39,746 bases of DNA from Oscillospiraceae bacterium. GTDB taxonomy: Bacteria; Bacillota; Clostridia; Oscillospirales; Oscillospiraceae. The translations under genes were made by a program, and so were the position numbers. The notes beneath the pieces were generated by a model. The model made no database searches. It was not told the origin of the DNA and saw only the letters and a program-made list of their open reading frames with translations. Location: the NCBI GenBank assembly GCA_017621795.1, contig JAGASJ010000004.1, positions 78,988 through 118,733 on the forward strand. The letters are read 5' to 3'. This document shows, piece after piece, positions 18,981 through 27,700 of the stretch; within the stretch, counting starts at the first letter, position 1, and the number at the start of each line of letters is the position of its first letter.

Positions 18981-19718
18981 ATGATTCAATGTAAGGATTT
19001 TTCTGCATTTTATGTGAATAAAAAAGAGCAGGTTACCGCCCTGGATCAAATCACCTTCTCCGTAAAACGGGGAGAGCTTTTTGTGGTGGTAGGTGAATCC
19101 GGCTGTGGAAAGACCACACTGCTCAAAAGCATTCTGCGGATGATCGACTATGTGGACGGAGAAATGCTGGTAGACGGCATTTCCATCGACGAATTGGATA
19201 TTAAAACCTGCAATTTTGCCTTTGTGGACCAGGATGTGACCCTGTATCCCAACAAGACTGTATACGAAAACATTGCCTTTCCCTTGCAGATGAGCCGCAC
19301 ACCCTATGAGGAGATCGACCGCCGTGTAAAGGAAATTGCGGATGTTATGGGGATTCGCTGGCTGCTGACCCGCAAGCCCAAACAGCTTTCCGGCGGACAG
19401 CATCAGCGGGTGGGACTTGCCCGTGCCCTGATCAAAAACCCCGATCTGCTGCTTTTGGACGAACCCTTTTCTAACCTGGACCCGAAGACCCGTCGGGAAA
19501 TGCGCCTGTTTTTGCACCAGCTTCACAAGAAGTATCGCACCACGGTGCTCTTTGTCACCCACGACCTAACCGAGGCTTTTGCTTTGGCAGATCGGATGAT
19601 GGTGCTTCAAAACGGTAAAATCCAGGTCGTTGGCACACCTGAGGAGCTGATACACGATCCCCGTTCTGAATTGTTGGAGGTGTTTTTAAACAGTGAGAAA
19701 AACGATTCTTGGGACTGA
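18981..19718 (+). CDS. Short ABC transporter ATPase
   Basis: The 245-residue protein has Walker A GESGCGKTT (38-46), a Q-loop region FVDQDVTLYP, the signature LSGGQ (136-140), Walker B LLLLDEP (156-162) and the switch His in FVTHD. The closest known type is the sugar-import (CUT1/MsmX-like) ATPase, but those are about 365 residues with a C-terminal regulatory domain, which is absent here. GGAG seven bases before the ATG sets the start. The gene ends inside the next gene (26-bp overlap) and faces away from an importer operon that lacks an ATPase. Powering that importer is therefore possible. Alternatively it works with the three membrane proteins encoded after it. Confidence 0.92.
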   Translation: MIQCKDFSAFYVNKKEQVTALDQITFSVKRGELFVVVGESGCGKTTLLKSILRMIDYVDGEMLVDGISIDELDIKTCNFAFVDQDVTLYPNKTVYENIAFPLQMSRTPYEEIDRRVKEIADVMGIRWLLTRKPKQLSGGQHQRVGLARALIKNPDLLLLDEPFSNLDPKTRREMRLFLHQLHKKYRTTVLFVTHDLTEAFALADRMMVLQNGKIQVVGTPEELIHDPRSELLEVFLNSEKNDSWD

Positions 19719-20148
19719 TCGGTCTGTCTACAAAAAGACCATTACCAAAAACATTCTGCTATGCATTGGGGTATTTTGCGTGATGGCAGTTTTGCATCTG
19801 GTGTGCACCGCAGGCCGTAACAAAAATAATCACAACCTGATGCTTTTTTGCAACATTGCCACCGATATCCTTGGCGGAAGCTTTATCATCGCCCGTCTGA
19901 GCTTTTGCGTCTTCCCTCAAAGGAAGCTTCTGAAGCTGTATGACACCGCTTCCCTGGAGGAAACCGGTACTGTGACAGCCTTGGACGAGGCCATAACCCA
20001 CTATGTCGGCGTGGACTGTATTTTAGTGTCAACCCAAGACCGCCGGCTGTTTCTGCCTGCCGACACCATAGAGCTGAGCGTGGGAAAAACTTATTTGTTC
20101 CGTCTGAAGGGAAAGCTGATCGTGGAGGTACAGGAAGATGAATCGTAA
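19693..20148 (+). CDS. Two-helix membrane protein of unknown function
   Basis: 151 residues, starting at GTG and overlapping the ATPase gene by 26 bp. GGAGG about ten bases upstream supports the start; no nearer ATG exists. Two hydrophobic helices (about 18-38, ILLCIGVFCVMAVLHLVC; and about 51-70) are followed by a soluble domain of some 75 residues rich in beta strands, ending LFRLKGKLIVEVQED. I recognise no family. Position between an ABC ATPase and other membrane proteins suggests a subunit or partner in one complex (inference). Confidence 0.75.
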   Translation: MRKTILGTDRSVYKKTITKNILLCIGVFCVMAVLHLVCTAGRNKNNHNLMLFCNIATDILGGSFIIARLSFCVFPQRKLLKLYDTASLEETGTVTALDEAITHYVGVDCILVSTQDRRLFLPADTIELSVGKTYLFRLKGKLIVEVQEDES

Positions 20149-20785
20149 TGCAAAGCCTGTGCGCCGCAACGCCCATTTGCAGTATCATCGGTGGTGCTAT
20201 GTTCTGCTTGCAGTGCTTTCTGTGCTGATCTGGACCACCGTCTTCCAAAACCTTGCAAAGCCTGCAAAAAACGAAAAGGTGGGCATTGTGTTTTTCGGCC
20301 AGGAGCTGGACGTCTCTGCCCTGCACGCAGAGCTGAGTTCCGCCATTGGAGATCTGACTGATCAAAAAATCGAATATGTGGATGTGTTTCAAACCATGGA
20401 TGCAGGCAATCAATTGGGCTCTGTGCTGATGGCACGCAGCTATGATTACGACCTGCTGGTGCTCTCCGGTGAGACTATGGATCATTTACACGCCTACGGC
20501 TTCTTTGCCCCCCTTCCGGAGCAGCTGCCCCAATCTTTGAAGGCACTTCCCACCTACAGTCAAACCGAGGACGGCGTCACCGCCCAATACGGGCTGGAGG
20601 CTTATGGGCCGGGCAGTCAGAGCCGCTTTTCCGCCTTCTGCTCCGGCGACCGAACCTACTACATTTTTCTGAGCAAGGAATCGGTAAATCTTGCAGGCCT
20701 GAACGGCAAAGGCAATCCTGAAGACGATGCGGCCCTGCGGGTCTTGGAATATTTATTGGAGGAAGATTATGGCACGGAAAACTAA
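20138..20785 (+). CDS. Single-pass membrane protein with extracytoplasmic domain
   Basis: 215 residues, overlapping the previous gene by 11 bp. A basic N-terminus (NRNAKPVRR) and one helix (CYVLLAVLSVLIWTTVF) predict an uncleaved anchor with about 170 residues outside. The segments DYDLLVLSGETMDHLHAYGF and FAPLPEQLPQSLKALP resemble the way solute-binding proteins open their first lobe, so it may be a reduced, membrane-tethered binding-protein-like subunit. That is a weak resemblance by eye, not a family match. It would be the only extracytoplasmic component of the four-gene cassette. Confidence 0.75.
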   Translation: MNRNAKPVRRNAHLQYHRWCYVLLAVLSVLIWTTVFQNLAKPAKNEKVGIVFFGQELDVSALHAELSSAIGDLTDQKIEYVDVFQTMDAGNQLGSVLMARSYDYDLLVLSGETMDHLHAYGFFAPLPEQLPQSLKALPTYSQTEDGVTAQYGLEAYGPGSQSRFSAFCSGDRTYYIFLSKESVNLAGLNGKGNPEDDAALRVLEYLLEEDYGTEN

Positions 20786-21620
20786 AAGATCATCCAAGGA
20801 TTTTGAGCGCGCAATGCTCCCTCAAACCCGAAAGGCAGTGTTTTTTGACGTGGTGAAGCTACAGTGGCGCAAGCTTCTTCTGCTGGCACTGATCCTGCTG
20901 ATCTTCGCCCTGCCCCTGTTTCTGATCGCGCTTTATGAGGACAGCTATTTTTATGCCGTAACAGAAGACCCAGCCTTTTCGCCCCACGAAATGCCCGCTA
21001 TACTGGCGCCCCTGAACACTTACTGTGCCGTGTTCAGCGCACCTGCTTTGGCACTGCTGTTTTTAGGGCTGTCCGGGGTAGTCCGTGTTCTGCGGCAGCT
21101 GGCCTGGGGTGAAAACGTAACGGTTTTTCACGATTTTTCCGTGGGCTTCCGTCAGAATTGGAAGCAGATATTCCCTGTGGGCCTGCTCTTTGGCATCTTC
21201 TTCGCACTTGCCAAGATCGGCTGGTACAGCGCAATAATCTCTCAGGCAGACAGCGTATGGATCCAGGGCATTCTAATGGGGCTTTTGGCCTTCTTGGTGG
21301 CGCCGGTCACCGCCTATTGCATCGTGGTCATTGCCATCTACACCAACAGCTTTTGGGGAAATCTGAAAATTGCCCTATACATCTATCTGAAAAATCCTTT
21401 CAAGGCCTTTGGAGCGATGCTTTTAAACTTTGGTTTGTGCCTTGTGGTGTGGATGATGCCTTCCACCCAGCTGCACCTGACCGGCACGATTCCCGCCATT
21501 ATGGTCTTTACCTTGGGTCTGTTGGGGTGGATGCTGTTCAGCTTCAATCAGCTGGACAGGCATTACAATAAAACCCAGTATCCGGAGCTTGTGGGAAAAG
21601 GCGTCAACGGACACTTCTAA
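20769..21620 (+). CDS. YesL/DUF624-like integral membrane protein
   Basis: 283 residues from the ATG at 20769, which has GGAGGA six bases before it. The frame opens further upstream at 20727 but without a ribosome site. It overlaps the previous gene by 17 bp. Five or six hydrophobic helices are seen. The segment VTVFHDFSVGFRQNWKQIFP, after LRQLAWGE, resembles the conserved loop of DUF624 proteins such as Bacillus YesL, and NLKIALYIYLKNPFKAFGAM is a similar amphipathic loop. YesL-type genes occur in polysaccharide-use clusters, but their function is unknown. Last gene of the cassette, followed by two terminators. Confidence 0.75.
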   Translation: MARKTKRSSKDFERAMLPQTRKAVFFDVVKLQWRKLLLLALILLIFALPLFLIALYEDSYFYAVTEDPAFSPHEMPAILAPLNTYCAVFSAPALALLFLGLSGVVRVLRQLAWGENVTVFHDFSVGFRQNWKQIFPVGLLFGIFFALAKIGWYSAIISQADSVWIQGILMGLLAFLVAPVTAYCIVVIAIYTNSFWGNLKIALYIYLKNPFKAFGAMLLNFGLCLVVWMMPSTQLHLTGTIPAIMVFTLGLLGWMLFSFNQLDRHYNKTQYPELVGKGVNGHF

Positions 21621-21634
21621 GGGAAGTTTATACG

Positions 21635-21669
21635 GGGGAGGAGCTGCAGATGCAGTTCCTCCCTTTTTT
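21635..21669 (+). terminator. Rho-independent terminator, first of a tandem pair
   Basis: A stem of GGGAGGAGCTGCA against TGCAGTTCCTCCC around a GA loop, followed by T6, 14 bp after the YesL-like stop. Confidence 0.85.
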
Positions 21670-21690
21670 GGGTACTTCTTAGACACTCTG

Positions 21691-21727
21691 AGGGGGAGCT
21701 GCAGATGCAGCTCCTCCCCCTTTTTTT
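21691..21727 (+). terminator. Rho-independent terminator, second of a tandem pair
   Basis: AGGGGGAGCTGCA pairs with TGCAGCTCCTCCCCC (small bulge), followed by T7. The stem and loop core is the same as in the previous terminator. No T run follows it on the minus strand, so it does not obviously end the giant gene. Confidence 0.85.
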
Positions 21728-21730
21728 GTA

Positions 21731-24700
21731 TTACTTGCTCATATAAGCACGGACATCGTCCAAATAGAACACCTGCTGGGCATCATAGCCTACACCGCTG
21801 TCGAAGACGATCACAAATGCGCCTACATAAGACAGAGCGCCTGCGGCAAAATCCGATGCATTCACGGTGATCTCGTTCCAACCGGGCTCCAAGGTGAAGC
21901 GGAAGGAGGTATTGCTGGGATGATCGTCGTGCCATACATCATTGCTGCCCTTGTTGTAGGTACCTGCGTTGTATACATCGCCGGATCTATTGTAGGTATT
22001 CAGGTAGAAGCGCACGGTGCTGTCGGCAGACTGGGCGTTGTATACCTTGAAGGTGATCTTGGTCGCGCCGGAGAAATTGGTGGTTGCAGAGAAGTACTTG
22101 CTGGTTGTGGGAATCCACACAGCCTGGCCTTCCTGTCCGGGCTGTACTGCCACCTTCAGGCTGTAATTTCCGTTTTGTGCCAATGTGCTCAGAGCCATCT
22201 GACCGTTGCCGCTGAACTTGTTCTGAATGGTCTCGGTGTAAGACTCAAAGTCCGCCAGCTGATAGTAACCGTCCTTATAGATGTTGCCGCTGATGCTTGC
22301 AGTGCTTTCAGAAGCGGGTGTCTCCAAAGCATTGACTGTACCGGTAGCAGTTACCACGCCGTTTACTGCGGTCTGGGCATTGCTGATAATCGCAGCGTGT
22401 GCACTTGCATCGGATGCCGCCATCTGCAGCAGGGCATTGCGCACCACGGTAAACTTGGCATTGTCATCGATGGGCACGGTTGCTATTACGTTCTTGCTGA
22501 TCAAAGATCCCCACCAGCTTCCGGTTTCGGAGGAAGCCTTGATGGACTCTGTATAGTTCTTGGTGATCAGGCTGTAAAGGCTGGTCAGACTGCTTGCAGA
22601 GCCGCCGTTTTCTGCCACAACGGTCATCAGGTTGTAGTCGTCCACGCCGTCTCTCCATGCAATTGCACGCAGGCTGGGACAAGGACCGTCAATACCGTAC
22701 TTAGCACCGGGATAGAACATATTGCCGTCACCGGGGGTGATGGTGTTTGTGCCGGCGGAAGAAGTAGTCCAGCGATCCAAGGACAGACCATCTGTGCCAT
22801 AGAGGTAGTTGACAGACTTCCAGGTCATCAGTGTATCCACATTTTCCTGATAGCAGATCCAACCTAAGGTACGCAGACCCACCACGGGAGTATCGAAAGC
22901 ATAGTTGGAGTGGGGATAGTAAGGCTTCAAGCTCAGGTAGGTCCACAGCTCGTCAGCATAAGCGCCGTTCATTGCGGAAGCAACATCCTCACCGTAGCCT
23001 TCTCTTGTCAGTACAGAATTGGTGGTACAAAGCACCACATTCTTTCTGTCTGCTGTAGCCAAAAATTCAGTAAGCAGTGTACCCACATCCAAAGCCTTGC
23101 CGGTGGAATCGTCCACAGGAACGGTCAGCAGGAAGCGCACATTTTTCACAGAATTTGCAATTGCGGAGGTATACATCGAAGTGCCGGCATATTTTGCAGT
23201 CAACTGGGCATCTGCATCGTCCAGCATCTGGCAGAATGCCTGATAAGTTGCCTTTGCCAGGTTGAACTGATCCTCAGTGATGGATTCGTCCACGTGGTCG
23301 GAGGGATAGAAGAACGCCTTGTCCAAATAATTGACGCCATCGGCAATGGACATATCTGCCAAAGCGATCACATATTCCTTCATCAGCGTGTAGTTGCAGT
23401 AAACCAGGGTGTTCGTGCCGTCTACGGTGTAGTAGCTGTCGGTATTGTCTACAGGCAGCAGGTAGTTGGTCACATCATCATAGCTTCTGCGCAGCTCTAC
23501 CAGGAATTTCTCGATGTTCATCACGCCGTCGGAGGCGGGAATAATGGAGCTCATATTGAAGTCCGCCAGAATCTTGGCATACAGCGCGGCCATTTCATCG
23601 GAACCGTTCAGTTCACCGGAGGTGAAGCTGTCACGACCCAAATAAGGTGCGTAGGTGCCCAGTGCGGAAGCTTCCGGCATCACCACATTCTCAACCACAA
23701 CGCTGATGGGCAATGTGTAGGTATGGCTTGCGGTCTTCACCACGATGGTACCGGTGTAAGTACCGGCGGCATCGGTGCTCTTGGTGGAAACGTCCACAAA
23801 GATCGCCTGGTTGTTGCCGGCAATAATGCTGTTTTCGCCGTACTCTACAGCCTTGGCAAAGGGCAGCATACCGTCAGGCAGCTTCTCCCCTGCGTAGGCG
23901 CTGGGTGTATCATAAGTGTTGTCGGAATCAGCCTTGTCGTCAACCGTCAGATACTTCAGCTGATACAGGCGGATTCTGTCGGCGCTGATGGTATTGGCGC
24001 CGTTTACCAGGTCGGTTACAAAGACCTCATAGCTTACATTGCGCTTACCAAACAGCATCAGCTGTGCACCCTCATATTCGTTCTTTGCCATTTGGATGGA
24101 CAGGGTGTTCTTCTGCGCTGCCGCACTTGCAGCCTTGCCGTCGTCGTCCTGCACGATCTTGGAGGTGGAGGACTCTGCCCACAGGATCAGCTCATCACCG
24201 CCGGTCGCCTGGGTGGTGGAGGGCTTGGTTGCGGTTGCCGCGTTGGAAGCAGTATTGATGGCTGTTTCAACTTCGGGATACTTGTTTTCCAGTGCATCAT
24301 AGCTGCCGGAGGTAGTACTCTGGGCAATCTCATTGACTCTTGCATTATAGGCCTGGATCTGAGCATTCGTCCAGGTGGTCTCCAGAGAATCGCCGCCATT
24401 GTCCATTCTGCTGCGGACGATCACCAAATGACCGTTGTTGTCTCTCATTGTGGTGTCGTAGTAGACGCTGAAGGTGCCGCTTTGTGCCATGGCATCCAAA
24501 TCCGCCACAGTTGCCGCAGCTCTCACATAATAACGGTCGTGGGTGTAGACCCCATCGGTATAGCGCTTGACGCAGCCGATCTCGATGTAGGATACCTGAT
24601 CTCTGCCTAAGCAGGGCTGCCAGGAGAACAGATCGTTTCCGGCGGCATCCTGACACCAGGAGCCGTTATCCTCGATATTGGCAATACCGAAGGAGTTATT

Positions 24701-27700
24701 ATCGGGTACAGACATAAACAGCGCGCCCGCGGTACTGCTGATTTCCGGAGAAGCCGCACCGAAGAGCAGACGCATACCCTCTCCGCCGGTGTACTTGAAG
24801 CGGATGGCCACGTTATTGGTCAGTTCCTTCTTTACGAAGCTGTCGTCCTTGCCTACCAAAATACCCAGCTGATAGGGTACGCCGGCGGGAATGGTCACTG
24901 CTTCCTTGCCGGAGATCTCATACAGGTCCAGCACGATCGCCTGATCTGCCACCTTGCTGCTTGCCAGGGTCTTGGTTGCAAGATGGTAGTCGTAAAGCTG
25001 CTGCACCAGATTCTTGGTATCGTCCTTGGTGCTCATTCTCTGAATGTAGCTCATGGGGCTGTAATCCAGTGTCCAAGCGGCATCGCCTTTGGAAACGGTC
25101 AGCGTGCACTTATTGTCCAGCTCGTTGGGCAGAATATCATCCAGCTGTACATAGCAGTTTGCGCCGGATATACCGGAAACGCTGACAGGCGTTACTGCCT
25201 TGCCGTTGAAGGAGAAGCTGTAGCTGCTCATATCACCGCTGATGTTCAGATAGTGACGCAGGGAAATATCGTCCTGCAGCAGCAAGGATGTACCGTAGTA
25301 GCGCACGCCCTCAACAGAGCCGGATGCTACAGGTGTAGCGGTACTGCCAATGACATTGGTTACCTCATCGGTATAGCCTTCGTTTGCCAAATGGTCTTTG
25401 TTGTAGACAAAGTACAGCTGTGCCGCCGCGCCGTAGTGCAGCATTGCCGCCACGGTTGCCTTCTGCTCAGCAGAATAGCCTTCACCGTCTAAAATGTATC
25501 TGCTGTAGCCTGCCACACTGTAGGTCTTGGTAACGGTCTCGCCGTCTGCCATCTCTACAGTGATCGCCACCTCATCGTTCATCTGTGCGGCCGCCAGGGG
25601 CACACTGATGATCCGATAGCCGTAGGCATCTGCAGGCAGATCCTGCAGGCTGCAGACGGTTTCTGCGCCTGCCACGGAGATGGTGACCGTCGCGTTGGGA
25701 TTTGCAATAGCGATGGGATCCAGACGCAGGTTCATCACGGTGCGTCCGCCCAGGGTCAGGTTGTAGCTGTTGACCACACTGGGAATGGTGGTGTCTGCTT
25801 TTACGCCGTCACTGTAGGTAAACAGTGCAATCTTCGTACCCAGTGCATCACCGGTGAGACAGTCGGACTGGTCATCATAAGTGCCCAGTACCTGGCCGTC
25901 CCGCTTAACGGTGATTCTCTTGCCCAGCACCTGATCGTTCATGATCACATCCTGGAAGCCAAATTCCAGCACGTAGGTGCCGGTCAGGTCTCCGGTGCCG
26001 TTAAAGATGTTTTGACCGTTGCGGAGGAACGCAAACTGTCCATCTCCGATGCTCAGCGCATAGCCAGCATAGTCTACTGCATTGGCACTATCCAGTGCGC
26101 CCATAGAGAAGCGTACTTCCTTGCCTGCAATAACTGTGACCAGCGCCTTGAAATTCACGTTTTCCTTATCCGCGGCGGCAACATTGCCGACGGTCATACC
26201 GACCCATTCATCGTAGCCGCCGATGGCACTGCCGGTAGCACCGTAGAACATATTGCTCTCTTTGCCGGTCAGGTCCATCACGTCGTAGGTCTTCTGCTCC
26301 TGCACGTCCACAGGATACAGCGTGTCCATTTGAATGGCCGCGCCGTAGTGGAAATCAATGATCTTGGTGCCCAGGGCATCGCCGGTCAGGTAGCCCTCAA
26401 CATCGTCGTATTCGCAGACGACGGTATCGTCCATCTTTACATACAGGTGCTTACCGATTCGGTTGCCGTTGAGGAGGATATCCAAAATACCCACTTCAAA
26501 CACATAAGTGCCGGCAACGCCCGCCACACTCACCTTCTTCAAAGAGGTGTTGTTGCGGCGGATATCGATCTCGTTGGATGCGCCGTACAGGTAAACGGCG
26601 TAGCCGGAGGGGTCATAGACACTGGACCCATCCAGGGCGTTAATGGAAAGACGAACTTCCTGCGCGCCCATGGTCAGCTTGGTCTTGAACACAATGTTTT
26701 CCTTGTGCTCTGCGCTGACACTTTTGTGGATCTGACCGTCCCAGTTCACGTCTGTGCCTGTAATGGTATTATTTGCAGCCCCGGTCAGGTCGTAAATATC
26801 GTAAACATTGGGTGTGCCGTAGCTGCTTTCGTAGGTGCTCTTCAGCTGCACAGTGGGATCGTCAGTGTGGTGCAAAGCTACCATGGTGCCCAGGGTGTCC
26901 CCGGTGAGGTAGTCGCTGGCGTCGTTATAGGTGTAAAGCACGGTGCCGTCCACACTCAGATAAACCTGCTTGCCTGCAACTTTGTCGCCCATGGTGATGT
27001 TGCGGTAGCCGAACTCAAAGTCGTGCTCGCCGATCACGCCGGAAGCATCGTTAAATATGGCGATCTGACTGCCGCTGCCACGGGTGAACTTCACATGATT
27101 GCTGCCATCAAAGGAAACGGCAATTTCCAGGCCGTAGCCGTGGGGGTCGGTGCAATCCACACCTTCTGCCGCGCCCACAGAGAAACGGTATCTGTGCCGT
27201 GCATTGGTGATGTTCATATTGAACTTGATTGCAGCCTGCTCCTTGTTTTCTGCCGCAATACTGCCGATCTTTGCAGAGGTCCAGGCAGATATGTTGACAC
27301 CGAAGGCGTCGGTCAGGTCGTAAATATCGTAAACATTGGGTGTGCCGTAGCCGGTTTCGTAGGTGGTATCCATTTGGATAGCCGCACCGTAATGGAAATC
27401 GATGATCTTGGTGCCCAAAGCATCCCCGGTCAGATAGCCGCTTGCATCGTCGTATGCGCAGACCACTTCATCGTTCATCTTCACATACAGATGCTTGCCG
27501 GTTCTCTGCCCGTTAAACAGAATATCCACGATGCCTACTTCGAACACATAGGTACCTGCAAGGCCTGCCACATTCACCTTCTTCAAAGAGGTGTTGTTGC
27601 GGCGGATATCAATCTCGTTGGATGCGCCGTACAGGTAAACTGCATAGCCCGCGGGATCATAGTGACTGTCGCCGTCCTTGGCTGTCAGGGAAAGGCGAAC

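Noticed and set aside
22910..24610. A 566-codon open frame on the plus strand
   Set aside because: Antisense to the DUF4091 part of the giant gene; composition is a mirror of the coding strand and no start signal is seen.
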